A DNA stretch of 64,000 nucleotides from Acidilobus saccharovorans 345-15 (GCF_000144915.1 NC_014374.1:682001-746000); one strand, 5' to 3'; positions 17,346 to 25,697 are shown, counted from the stretch's first letter. Notes: generated by a model from the sequence alone, not told the origin. A program made the numbers and translations.

Positions 17346-17849
17346 TCAGCTCGTCGAGCCCCTGGCCGGGTAGGGGACTATGGGAACCATGAACTTCTCC
17401 TGCAGCTTGGCGAAGAAGTACCTCTTGTAGTAGGCGGCCTCGTTGACGTCAACGTATGCCAGGGCGTTCTCAGGGCACGCCTTGACGCACTGCGGGTCGC
17501 CGCCGCAGAGGTCGCACTTCACGGCCTTCTTCTCGAGGTGGTCAATCGTTATCACTCCGTAGGGGCAGACCTCCACGCACCTCTCGCAGCCGTCGCACCT
17601 TGCCCTGTCTATCGCCACCGAGAACGTGTTGGGGTCCCTGTAGATGGCGTTGTGCGGGCACACTCCGTCCACGGCGCAGAGGCCGCACTGTATGCAGAAT
17701 AGGGGGGCGTCCAGGGGCTCCCTCTCGAGCCTCAGCACGTGGATAGCGGAGAGCTCCGGGTCGAAGACCTTGAAGTGCTCAAAGCTGCAGGCGAGCTCAC
17801 ACCTCCCGCAGCCCGTGCACCTTTCAGGAATGGCAATGAGCTGCTTCAA
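17346..17849 (-). CDS. Ferredoxin-like protein with four [4Fe-4S] motifs
   Basis: 167 residues from TTG 17849, with GGAGG 5 bases upstream. Sixteen Cys form four clusters: CTGCGRCELAC (residues 11-21), CIQCGLCAVDGVC (about 52-64), CDGCERCVEVC and CDLCGGDPQCVKAC. Such polyferredoxin-type subunits of about 17 kDa accompany tungsten aldehyde:ferredoxin oxidoreductases and molybdopterin enzymes in crenarchaea as electron-transfer partners. The AOR gene at 21605 on the same strand is the obvious partner, but the filament locus lies between them. Cytosolic (no signal peptide). Direct pairing is inference. Confidence 0.85.
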   Translation of the reverse strand: MKQLIAIPERCTGCGRCELACSFEHFKVFDPELSAIHVLRLEREPLDAPLFCIQCGLCAVDGVCPHNAIYRDPNTFSVAIDRARCDGCERCVEVCPYGVITIDHLEKKAVKCDLCGGDPQCVKACPENALAYVDVNEAAYYKRYFFAKLQEKFMVPIVPYPARGSTS

Positions 17850-17916
17850 GGGGTCCTCCCAGGGTATCAGGCCGACTAGAGTATTTCAATATATCCACGG
17901 GGGCCCGAAAAGGCTT

Positions 17917-19338
17917 CTAAGGCCCCGCCCAGGCCCACACGAGGCCCCAGTCCGCCGCGTAGAGGTAGCCCGTGCCTGAGCCGACGCCGACGTAGTAGGC
18001 TCCAGCCGCCGGCGGGCTGAAGTAGCTGCCCACGTACTCGCTGAAGGTGGAGTTGTAGAAGGGGTAGTTCAGGTCCACGGCCCTGCCGTATATGTAGCCG
18101 TTGGACGGGTCGTAGGTGACGCACACGAGGACGTAGTCGCCTGGCCCTGGGACCCAGGGGGTCGGGCTCCAGGAGCCGACGCCGTCCCATCCGCTCCACG
18201 GAGGGCCAAGGTTAGGGCTCGGGCTTGGCTCAAAGTTTGCTGTGAGCCCAGCTTTCTTCCCCTTGCCGGCGACGGTGACGCTCACCACCCAGGCGTTCCA
18301 GGGGCCGCTGCTGCCCCCGATGCCCGGGCCCGTGGCCAACGAGAGGTTGTAGTACCAGGCCGGGTCGAACTGGACCACCAGGTAGGAGCCATTGGAGGCC
18401 GGGTACATGACGTCGCCCATGACTGGCGAAGGGGGCTGGCTCAGGCTCTCCGAGGAAACGTATGGTATTGACTGGTTGGCCGCCTTGCCCTGCGGCGCCA
18501 GGAAGAGGTAGAAGTAGACCCCGTGGCCCAGGGCCAGGCTTGGGCTGCTGTAGGTTACCACTGCGGCGATCGTCAGGTTATGCCCTCCTGCATAGCTGTA
18601 GCTCCAGAGGACCGCCCCGGCCGAGGGGGCGTACTGAAGATTGCCGTAGTACTCCTGCAGGTAGCCAGTCATGTCCATTACTGGCTGGGCGGCCGAGCCC
18701 GCGTACCACAGGTCCCAGTAGTAGGCCTCGGCCGCCGAGGGGCCTAGGTCGTAGGGCCACCCGCCGCTTGGCGTGCCGTCATAGTCGCCCTGGTAGTACA
18801 TAGTGGTCTGGAGCGACTGGCCGTCAACGAAGCTCAGCGCCGCCCCCTGGGGCGGCTGGTGGACCGCCGTCCTCAGGCCGTAGACGAAGCTGAGCCCCAG
18901 GGCCGAGGAGGGGCTGAAGGCAAGGCTGCCGGAGAGGCTAACGCTCGACAGCGGGGCGCCGGAGAGCAGGTACAACAGGTAGGTGTCCCCCCTCCGAACG
19001 CTGATGGTAGTCGAGCCCCCTCCAAGGGATATCGTCGCGGTGCCGTTCTCCGCCGCCGTGAACACTGATATGGGCCACTGCAGCTTGTACTCATAGCCCC
19101 GCTGGGCTGGGACCAGGAGCGTGAAGGCGTAGCCGCTTGAGCCCTGAACAGCGCCGTAGTAGAGCACGGAGAGGTTGGGAGCAAACCCGCACGCGGGCGC
19201 CGAGGCCTTATAAACTACAGGGCTTGCCACGGGCTCCAGGCTTACAGCTGCCCTGTAAACTATGATAAGGTCCGCCTCCGCCACCGCCAGGGCGGCGAGC
19301 ACTGCAAATGCTAGCAGCAGCGGGGCTGCCCTCCTCAA
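17917..19338 (-). CDS. Large secreted filament-associated (adhesin-like) protein
   Basis: 473 residues from the TTG at 19338. That start is chosen because GGAGG lies 7 bases upstream and the TTG overlaps the previous gene's stop (TTGA); the frame is open further but would overlap that gene by 58 bases. The signal peptide (about 1-22) ends before DLIIVYRAAVSLEPVASPVV. This N-terminal module of about 65 residues resembles that of the small subunit at 20893 (HIIFVYKEQVNFNAVTPVLF). The rest is rich in Gly, Ser, Tyr and Trp, beta-like, with Asn-X-Ser/Thr sites and no membrane segment. It is last in the four-gene operon, so likely the tip, cap or adhesive component. No known family recognised. Confidence 0.7.
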   Translation of the reverse strand: MRRAAPLLLAFAVLAALAVAEADLIIVYRAAVSLEPVASPVVYKASAPACGFAPNLSVLYYGAVQGSSGYAFTLLVPAQRGYEYKLQWPISVFTAAENGTATISLGGGSTTISVRRGDTYLLYLLSGAPLSSVSLSGSLAFSPSSALGLSFVYGLRTAVHQPPQGAALSFVDGQSLQTTMYYQGDYDGTPSGGWPYDLGPSAAEAYYWDLWYAGSAAQPVMDMTGYLQEYYGNLQYAPSAGAVLWSYSYAGGHNLTIAAVVTYSSPSLALGHGVYFYLFLAPQGKAANQSIPYVSSESLSQPPSPVMGDVMYPASNGSYLVVQFDPAWYYNLSLATGPGIGGSSGPWNAWVVSVTVAGKGKKAGLTANFEPSPSPNLGPPWSGWDGVGSWSPTPWVPGPGDYVLVCVTYDPSNGYIYGRAVDLNYPFYNSTFSEYVGSYFSPPAAGAYYVGVGSGTGYLYAADWGLVWAWAGP

Positions 19339-20093
19339 GCCCTGCGCCTCCTTATGTACCTGGCCCTCCTCATTATCTCCCTGGCTGCCCACGGCTTCGT
19401 CCTCTCCAGCTCATCTATGCCTACCCCGAAGATCCTCCTGGCCTCCCTGTCGGCGACCTCCCTTACCGGCTCCCCCTCGTCATATATGTGCGACCTGGCC
19501 TCGCCGTAGCCCGGCGAGTACCTTGAGTAGAGCTCAACCGCCCTGGCGAGCCCCGGGCTCCTCCTCCTGAGCTCCTCAAGGCCGACGCCGAACCTCCTCC
19601 TCGCCAGGGCCTCAGCGGCCTCAACAATCTTCCTGACCTCGCCCCAGGCCGAGGCAGCCAAGGCGGCCCCCGCTGAAGCCGTGAGCAGGGCCACGGAGGC
19701 GTAGTTGAGGCTGACCGAGGCGCCGGGCACCACGAGGGCTGACGAGGGGCCGTAGTTTATGGTGAGGCCCCCGAGCCCCCTGAGGCCCTCGGCCACCTCC
19801 AGGGCTGCGGTGAAGTAATAGGATAGGGCCGCGAGCGCGAGGTAGGCCGCCCTGGCCCTCCTGTTAAACGCTATGTAAACTGCTGAGGCCCCCAGGAGCA
19901 CCTCGGGGACGGCCATGGGAGGGTAGACTGTTACCTTGGAGTAGGTGGGCGTGACTACCCTTGAGACCAGGCCAACTCCTATGTAGTAGTACCTCGCGTC
20001 TGCGACCACCGCCGGCAGGGCGGCCAAGGCGCCGAGGGAGGCTATTATCAGGGACGCGGCGGCCGCGGCCAAGATCCTAGCCCTGGTAGCCAA
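19335..20093 (-). CDS. Four-segment membrane protein with duplicated cytosolic motif
   Basis: 252 residues. Hydrophobic segments at about 10-30, 61-77, 82-99 and 130-149 place the C-terminal 100 residues in the cytosol. That tail contains a duplicated 29-residue unit: RRRFGVGLEELRRRSPG (within 163-191) and ARRIFGVGIDELERTKPW (within 217-245). The gene overlaps the upstream gene by 17 bases and the downstream start by 4, so translation is probably coupled. In a filament operon it could be an assembly platform or export gate, but it resembles neither the SipW-type signal peptidases nor the type IV pilus platforms I know. The role is inference. Confidence 0.6.
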   Translation of the reverse strand: MATRARILAAAAASLIIASLGALAALPAVVADARYYYIGVGLVSRVVTPTYSKVTVYPPMAVPEVLLGASAVYIAFNRRARAAYLALAALSYYFTAALEVAEGLRGLGGLTINYGPSSALVVPGASVSLNYASVALLTASAGAALAASAWGEVRKIVEAAEALARRRFGVGLEELRRRSPGLARAVELYSRYSPGYGEARSHIYDEGEPVREVADREARRIFGVGIDELERTKPWAAREIMRRARYIRRRRA

Positions 20094-20817
20094 GGAGGCC
20101 CACCTCCTGCGTCACGTTGCCGTAAGGTGAGATGTAGGTGACGTTGGCCAGGGCCCTGATCTGGTAGACGTCCCCTGGCCTCAGCGCGCTAAGATCCTCA
20201 TAGCTGCAGTTCAGCAGCTGAAGCTTGACGGTCCCCTGGCCGGCCGGCGCCAGTGCCCTGGGGGTCACGCACCCTGAGAGCGCCAGGGCGGACAGGTTGT
20301 AGTTTATGTAGGTGACCTGACCCGCGGAGATCATAACGGGGAACGGCGAGACGTAGCTCAGGAACAGGAGCGGCTCGCCGTCCTCGAAGGTTACGTTAAC
20401 GGGCCTCAGCGACATGACCGCCGTGACCAGCCTCTCGAAGTATGAGATCACGTAGCCCCTGTCGCCCAGGGACACGTTGACAGCGAACCTGGCCTCAGAG
20501 CCCACCAGCTGGGGCTGGAGGGGCAGCGAGACAGTGTTGATTCCGCAAGTCGCGTTAAAGGTGCTGTAGCCCACCACCCTGTCGCCCAGGTAGACCTCCA
20601 CTGAGCCCCCGAGGGGCCTCACGCGGCAGTCGCTTATCGTTATGTTAACGTAAAGCCTGTCGCCTACGCCGCTGACGTTAACCAGGCTGACGTTAAACGG
20701 GGGCTCGGGCAGGGGGCGGCCAAGGGGTCCCAGGTACCTCAGCACTACAAGCGCGCCTAGGACCGAGACCACTATTACAACGGCGGCGTAAGCGTAGTTG
20801 ACCTCATCGTTGCCCAA
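20077..20817 (-). CDS. Membrane-anchored extracellular beta-rich protein
   Basis: 246 residues from TTG 20817. One N-terminal membrane anchor (about 9-28), then an extracellular domain of about 215 residues with many Asn-X-Ser/Thr sites, alternating beta-type sequence (FNVSLVNVSGVGDRLYVNIT) and a few Cys that could pair. Second gene of the filament operon, 75 bases after the subunit gene. By position it could anchor the filament to the membrane or act as a minor subunit or chaperone. No family recognised. Confidence 0.6.
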   Translation of the reverse strand: MGNDEVNYAYAAVVIVVSVLGALVVLRYLGPLGRPLPEPPFNVSLVNVSGVGDRLYVNITISDCRVRPLGGSVEVYLGDRVVGYSTFNATCGINTVSLPLQPQLVGSEARFAVNVSLGDRGYVISYFERLVTAVMSLRPVNVTFEDGEPLLFLSYVSPFPVMISAGQVTYINYNLSALALSGCVTPRALAPAGQGTVKLQLLNCSYEDLSALRPGDVYQIRALANVTYISPYGNVTQEVGLLGYQG

Positions 20818-20892
20818 GGCTGCCCCCTGCCGCCCTTTAAGGCCTCCTTCTAGTAAGCAGGGCAGCGCGAACGTAAAAGGGGCCGTGAGACG

Positions 20893-21477
20893 TCACGACG
20901 ACGTTACGTTCTCGACCTCAAGGTACAGGGTTAGGGTGCCGCTGCTGCCATACGGCACTGGTATGGTAGGGAGCACCTTGAAGTCAACGTAATACGTTGT
21001 GCCCTGGGTCAACGTCGCAGTGCCAGAGGCCGTGCAGGCTGAAGTCGACGGTGTTATAGTTATGTTCTGCCCCTGGCCGGGGCTGCTGTCGGTGGTTGGA
21101 TAGACCACGAGCGTCACGCTGGTCAAAGTGGCTGAGCCCGTGTAGCTGCAAGAGGCCACCGAGAGCTCCGGGGTGCCTTGCCCGAAGGCGTTGTTGACGT
21201 AGAGCTCAAGGGCCTGATACACGTACTCGTAGGTCGCGTTAGTCACTGGTATGGTAAGCTGTATGAAAGCCCCGCTCTGGCCCGTCTTGCCCGTCACATT
21301 ATATAAGCTCAGCTGGACGGCTGCTGCCTCGGGGCCGGGCTTGAAGAGCACCGGCGTTACCGCGTTGAAGTTAACCTGCTCCTTGTAGACAAATATGATG
21401 TGCGCCGCCGCCATGGGGGCCGCCAGGGCCACCGCCAGCAAGGATGCCAGCATGGCTACCTTCAAGTAACCCTTCAT
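20893..21477 (-). CDS. Secreted filament subunit candidate (TasA/AbpA-like)
   Basis: 194 residues. The signal peptide (1 to about 26) ends MAAA before HIIFVYKEQVNFNAVTPVLF. The mature protein of about 168 residues is rich in Thr, Ser, Val and Tyr, beta-type throughout, with one Cys pair (CSYTG and the CTASGTATL segment) and five or so glycosylation sites. Size, Sec-type signal and hydrophobic N-terminal strand are like archaeal bundling-pilin (AbpA), cannula and TasA proteins, which polymerise by inserting the N-terminal strand into the next subunit. It lacks a class III (type IV pilin) signal. First gene of the operon, with its own promoter and GGTGAG ribosome site. Polymerisation is inferred, not shown. 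Confidence 0.62.
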   Translation of the reverse strand: MKGYLKVAMLASLLAVALAAPMAAAHIIFVYKEQVNFNAVTPVLFKPGPEAAAVQLSLYNVTGKTGQSGAFIQLTIPVTNATYEYVYQALELYVNNAFGQGTPELSVASCSYTGSATLTSVTLVVYPTTDSSPGQGQNITITPSTSACTASGTATLTQGTTYYVDFKVLPTIPVPYGSSGTLTLYLEVENVTSS

Positions 21478-21507
21478 GCTCTCACCGCTAAGTGCCTGTT
21501 GGAGCCG

Positions 21508-21517
21508 CTTAAAAACT
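21508..21517 (-). promoter_or_regulatory. Promoter of the filament operon
   Basis: On the reverse strand, AGTTTTTAAG about 35 bases before the ATG, preceded by a purine-rich BRE-like AAAGAA. It is embedded in a strongly AT-rich stretch (21510-21580), unlike the rest of the locus. Confidence 0.5.
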
Positions 21518-21604
21518 TTCTTTTTAATTAATATGTTTTTTCTTAAGAAAAAGTGATTTAAGTATTACTTTAACTCTAATTTCACAGGGGGCAGGTCATG
21601 GCCT

Positions 21605-23398
21605 TCAGCCGCCGGCGGCCTTAAGTATGCCCAGCCTCTCAAGGGTCTCCCTTGTTGGCCTCCCCTCCTCGTCGTAGCCCCTGAGCTTATAGTACGTCAT
21701 AACCATGCGCCTCCACTCCTCCTCAGCCACGACGTACCTCTTGCCATCGAACTCCACGGGCTCATTGAGCCACCTGGGCGGCAGCTTGTCATCCTCTACC
21801 GTGGTCCCGTTCATGTACCTGTGTATAACTATTATCCTCTCTGCCGTCTCCCTCAGCGAGGCCTGGTCGTAGCTGAAGCCGGTCACGGCGTTGAGCACCT
21901 GGACCAGCTCGCTCCAGCCGTAGGCGTTCCTGCCGAACTTGCAGAGCACCGCGCTGTCGTAAATCGCGTTCCTCTCCTCAAGGTCCATGACGGCCCTGAC
22001 CTTCTCCTCGCCCGTGGCCTGCCTGCCCCCGGCCAGCCCAGGTATGTCTATGGCGTAGCCGCTGCTCCACAGGTGGTCCGCGCCCCTCTCCGCTACAGCA
22101 TATGTCAGTATCATGCCCTTCAGCGTCCTCGGGTCGTAGCCCGCAGGTTCAAGGCCCTTGACCTCTATGGCCACCTCGGGGTGCCCCAGGGCCCTGGCGG
22201 CCTCCCTGGTCCCCATGGAGAGCACCTTGCCTATGCCCTCCCTCTTTGCTATGGCCGTTATGAGCTCCCTGAAGCGCTGCGCGTCCCCAAACCTCACGCC
22301 CTCTGATGGGTCCACGTAGCCCTTCTCCGTCAGGTACGCCAGCAGGCCGAGCACGTTGCCAGTGCTTATGGTGTCCAGCCCCACGTCGTCAACCAGGGAG
22401 GCGAGCTGTATAAGCTCGTCCGGGTCCACGACGCCCGTCAGGCCGGCCAAGGCCATTGTGGTCTCGTACTCCAGCTCGTAGTAGCCCCCGTACCTCCTGG
22501 AGGTGACCACCTTGTGGCAGGCCACGGGGCAGTGGAGGCACGTGGCCCTCTTCCCGACGTAGTAGTTCTTGCTGAGCACCTCGTACCACGAGATCCTCCT
22601 CCAGCCCGGGGCCGACACCCCGGTCCAGTAGAGCGAGGGGAAGAAGCCGGTGCCGTTGGCCGCGTCTATGGTGCCCAGGGTCCCGTTGTCCCTGTAGCTT
22701 TTAGCTGCCGTCGCGAGCCTCTGGGTCATGTAGCTTATCATTGACCAGGTCCTCTCGGGGTCCGCGACCTCGATGGACCTGCCGCTCGGCACGAAGACTA
22801 CAGCCTTCAGGTTCTTTGAGCCCATGACCGCGCCTCCGCCTGACCTGCCGAACTGCCTCCACGTCTCATGATTTATGGAGGCGAATGGCACCAGGTTCTC
22901 CCCCGCCGGGCCTATGACCGCCACCGCCGCCTCCTGGCCGTGGACCTCCTTAAGCGCCCTCTCGGCGTCGAAGGTCCCCATGCCCCAGAGGCCCGAGGCG
23001 TCCCTGACCTCGGCCCTGCCCCCCTCGACCACTATGTATGAGGGCCTCTGGGCCCTGCCCGTCACCATTAGCACGTCGGCCCCCGCGTACCTCATTATCA
23101 CAGCCAGGGAGCCCCCCACCGTGGAGTAGCTCCACCTCCTGCTCAGCGGCGAGAAGAACACGGCCGTGGCCCTCGACGAGAGGGGTATTCCGGCGCCTGA
23201 GAGGGGGCCGGACGCAATTATGAGGGGCAGCTCCGGCGAGAGGGGGTCCTGGGGCCTGCCGTAGCCCCCCTTAAGCGCGAGCAGGAGTCCTATGCCCCTG
23301 CCCCCCAGGTAGGCCCTCACGTCCTCGTCCCTCAGCTCGTCGTACTTCACCTCGCCGCTGCCCAGGTCGACCCTTATGAGCCTGCTGAAGCTCCCCAA
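21605..23398 (-). CDS. aor: Tungsten aldehyde:ferredoxin oxidoreductase
   Basis: 597 residues, full length for the family. It oxidises aldehydes to carboxylic acids with ferredoxin as acceptor, using a tungsten bis-pyranopterin and one [4Fe-4S] cluster. The N-terminal domain has VRAYLGGRGIGLLLAL and IIASGPLSGAGIPLSSRATA, both typical. Cluster ligands are CLHCPVAC (about 287-294) with the fourth Cys in VLCKFGRN (about 485). The pterin loop GRSGGGAVMGSKNLKAV is present. Start TTG with a G-rich ribosome site. In a peptide- or sugar-fermenting archaeon it disposes of aldehydes; the polyferredoxin at 17346 is the likely partner. Which aldehyde is unknown. Confidence 0.93.
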   Translation of the reverse strand: MGSFSRLIRVDLGSGEVKYDELRDEDVRAYLGGRGIGLLLALKGGYGRPQDPLSPELPLIIASGPLSGAGIPLSSRATAVFFSPLSRRWSYSTVGGSLAVIMRYAGADVLMVTGRAQRPSYIVVEGGRAEVRDASGLWGMGTFDAERALKEVHGQEAAVAVIGPAGENLVPFASINHETWRQFGRSGGGAVMGSKNLKAVVFVPSGRSIEVADPERTWSMISYMTQRLATAAKSYRDNGTLGTIDAANGTGFFPSLYWTGVSAPGWRRISWYEVLSKNYYVGKRATCLHCPVACHKVVTSRRYGGYYELEYETTMALAGLTGVVDPDELIQLASLVDDVGLDTISTGNVLGLLAYLTEKGYVDPSEGVRFGDAQRFRELITAIAKREGIGKVLSMGTREAARALGHPEVAIEVKGLEPAGYDPRTLKGMILTYAVAERGADHLWSSGYAIDIPGLAGGRQATGEEKVRAVMDLEERNAIYDSAVLCKFGRNAYGWSELVQVLNAVTGFSYDQASLRETAERIIVIHRYMNGTTVEDDKLPPRWLNEPVEFDGKRYVVAEEEWRRMVMTYYKLRGYDEEGRPTRETLERLGILKAAGG

Positions 23399-23453
23399 GC
23401 CCAGCCCCCTTTCCAGCTGAAAAAGAGAAGTATTAAGACAGCGCCCCTACGGC

Positions 23454-24263
23454 TCAGAACAGGGGCCTGGGTATCCTCGGGTACTTCTGCCAGTTGGTGG
23501 GGTCGTGGGTCATGAACATGTGAACCCTCTTAGATGACGTCCAGAACTTCATCTTCCTTGTGAACGACTCGAACTGGTCCCCGTTGTAGAGCAGCCAGCC
23601 CTTGCTCTCTGTCTCGAACTCCTCAGGCATGTGGAAGAAGTCGCCCATGAAGTACCACGTGTCCCCGTTGGGGGCCTCGACCTTGACAACCATGTGGCCC
23701 GGCGTGTGGCCCCCCGTGTGTATGACCTCTATGCCTGGAAGGATCTCAAGCCTCTCCTCGTCAACCAGCACCCACCTGGCCCCCTTGAGCGGCTCGAAGT
23801 CCGAGGGCACGTAGGCCCCGTACTTGCCCTCCCATATCTGGGTCAGGGCGTGCTGGAGCTCGAGCCTGTGGGCTATTAGGTAGGCGCTGTCCCTGTACAT
23901 GTACGCCTGGCCGGCGTGGTCCAGGTGCAGGTGCGTGAATATTATTGCCCTTATGTCCTCGGGCTTAAGGTTCAGCTGCTTGAGCTGGTTCACCGACACG
24001 TTGTCCTGCGTGAACCTGACCACCGGGAAGGCCTCGAAGGACTCCTTGGGCCACACCCTGGCCGCGTCGGGGCTCGGGCCCGAGTCTATCATTATCCAGC
24101 CGTCCTCGTGCTCTATGAGGGCGCCTGCCATGGGGAACTCGACCCACCTCCTAGGCTTGTCCCTCTGGCCGTTCGTGGCGGGGTCGGGAAGGAACCAGCC
24201 CCACTCCGCCTGCATAAGGCCGTAGTCAAAAAGGTACGCGTGCTTGACGCCCGTCTCAGCCAA
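23454..24263 (-). CDS. Metallo-beta-lactamase hydrolase, lactonase-like
   Basis: 269 residues from the TTG at 24263, preferred because GGTGAG lies 4 bases before it; GTG 24272 is the alternative and would add three residues. The dinuclear zinc motif is FTHLHLDHAGQ (HxHxDH), followed by TGGHTPGHM with the next His ligand, and FMGDFF with the bridging Asp. The early LIEHEDGWIMIDSGPSPD and the overall length match N-acyl-homoserine-lactonase-type (AttM/AiiA) proteins. It may open lactones or esters; quorum quenching in this organism is not implied. It is divergent from the alcohol dehydrogenase gene. Confidence 0.85.
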   Translation of the reverse strand: MAETGVKHAYLFDYGLMQAEWGWFLPDPATNGQRDKPRRWVEFPMAGALIEHEDGWIMIDSGPSPDAARVWPKESFEAFPVVRFTQDNVSVNQLKQLNLKPEDIRAIIFTHLHLDHAGQAYMYRDSAYLIAHRLELQHALTQIWEGKYGAYVPSDFEPLKGARWVLVDEERLEILPGIEVIHTGGHTPGHMVVKVEAPNGDTWYFMGDFFHMPEEFETESKGWLLYNGDQFESFTRKMKFWTSSKRVHMFMTHDPTNWQKYPRIPRPLF

Positions 24264-24308
24264 CCGACTCACCCCTTGGCCTTCCCCCTTTGTCGCTCTT
24301 ATTTTATA

Positions 24309-24322
24309 TATCTTGTAAGATA
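24309..24322. promoter_or_regulatory. Palindrome between divergent promoters
   Basis: TATCTTGTAAGATA: perfect 6-base arms around GT. It lies in the 135-base gap between the divergent hydrolase and alcohol dehydrogenase genes and overlaps the AT-rich core promoter. A candidate operator for both. Confidence 0.4.
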
Positions 24323-24398
24323 AATACAGTGGGACATTAATAATTCAGGCCATGCCCAGGGTTAACACTTCAGGCAGCCCGCGAATCGCGGTGAGAGC

Positions 24399-25682
24399 GT
24401 GGCGTACCTGGCGTACTCGGAGCTCACGGACTCCGTGTTCGTGATAAACCTGCCCTACATCAAGTTCGGCCTAGGTGCCTCGAAGGACGTCGGCTACGAG
24501 GCCAGGAGGCTTGGCATGACAAGCGTGCTCCTGGTCGTCGGCAGGAGGCTCGCCGAGACCAAGCTGGCGGAGCAGGTGAGGGGCAGCCTCGAGTCCCAGG
24601 GCATAAAGGTGGAGGTCTTCACCGACGTCCACGTGGAGCCTGACGACGAGGCCATAGTGCAGGGCTTCTCAAAGGTCAGGGACCTCAGGCTCGACGGCTT
24701 CGTCGCCCTGGGGGGCGGCTCAACGATCGACACGGCCAAGCTGCTGAACCTCCTCTACAGCTACCCGGCGGACCTGATGGACTACGTGAACAGGCCCGTG
24801 GGCAAGGGCATGTCCCCTCCCGGCCCCCTGAAGCCCATGATAGCCATACCTACAACCGCGGGCACGGGCGCTGAGAACACCAACGTGGCCGTGCTGGACA
24901 TAAAGAGGCTCCACGTGAAGACAGGCGTGAGCAACCAGTACCTCAGGCCGTCCGTGGCAATAGTGGACCCGCTGACGACGGTTAGCATGCCCCCAATGGT
25001 GACTGCCTCCACCGGGCTCGACGTGCTTAACCACGCCATAGAGTCCATAACGGCCCACCCTTACACAGCGAGGCCCGCGGTCTCACCAGCGGAGAGGCCC
25101 GTCTACGCCGGCTCAACGCCCATAGGCGACCTCTTCCTGCCGGTGATAACCTGGGCGGCCAAGTACATAAGGAGGGCCTACGCGGACCCATACGACATAG
25201 AGGCCAGGTACTACATGCAGCTCGGGGCTAACCTGGCAGGCCTGGGCTTCGGCCACGCCGGGGTCCACGTGCCCCACGCCATGGCTTACCCCATAGCTGG
25301 CATGGTGAGGGACTGGCACCCGCCGGACTACGACTTCGGCTACCCGATAGTCCCCCACGGGATAAGCACGGCAATACCCGCGGCTTACGCCTTCAGGTTC
25401 CTGGCCCCATACAACGAGGACAAGTTCAGGGCCGTCGCCAGGGCCCTGGGGCTTGACGACAGCGGCACGCCGAGGGAGGTGGGCGAGAGGATATTTGACT
25501 TCTACCTGAAGCTCCTCGAGGACCTGCACGTGCCGACCAACCTCAAGGAGATAGGGTTCAGCAGGTCAGACCTCGACGGCCTCGTAGAGGGCGCCTGGGC
25601 GCAGCAGAGGCTGCTGGTGCTGTCCCCCAAGGCCATAAGCAAGGACGACCTAAGGAGGCTCTACAGCGAGATGCTCGAGTAG
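24399..25682 (+). CDS. Iron-containing alcohol dehydrogenase
   Basis: 427 residues from GTG 24399 with GGTGAG just upstream. Group III (Fe-ADH) family: the NAD(P) loop is FVALGGGSTIDTAKLLNLL, the family signature AIPTTAGTGAEN follows, and metal ligands come from ASTGLDVLNHAIES and FGHAGVHVPHAMAYP plus the later VPHGIS. The length and the insert after the NHAIES segment resemble hydroxyacid-oxoacid transhydrogenase (ADHFE1-like) members. It interconverts an alcohol or hydroxyacid with the carbonyl compound. Together with AOR and the hydrolase it suggests an aldehyde/alcohol redox module. Confidence 0.9.
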   Translation: MAYLAYSELTDSVFVINLPYIKFGLGASKDVGYEARRLGMTSVLLVVGRRLAETKLAEQVRGSLESQGIKVEVFTDVHVEPDDEAIVQGFSKVRDLRLDGFVALGGGSTIDTAKLLNLLYSYPADLMDYVNRPVGKGMSPPGPLKPMIAIPTTAGTGAENTNVAVLDIKRLHVKTGVSNQYLRPSVAIVDPLTTVSMPPMVTASTGLDVLNHAIESITAHPYTARPAVSPAERPVYAGSTPIGDLFLPVITWAAKYIRRAYADPYDIEARYYMQLGANLAGLGFGHAGVHVPHAMAYPIAGMVRDWHPPDYDFGYPIVPHGISTAIPAAYAFRFLAPYNEDKFRAVARALGLDDSGTPREVGERIFDFYLKLLEDLHVPTNLKEIGFSRSDLDGLVEGAWAQQRLLVLSPKAISKDDLRRLYSEMLE

Positions 25683-25689
25683 CCCCACC

Positions 25690-25697
25690 TTTATATG
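25690..25697 (+). promoter_or_regulatory. TATA box for the YbjQ-like gene
   Basis: TTTATATG. It predicts transcription from about 25719 and so a short leader carrying the GGTGA site before TTG 25742. Confidence 0.5.
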
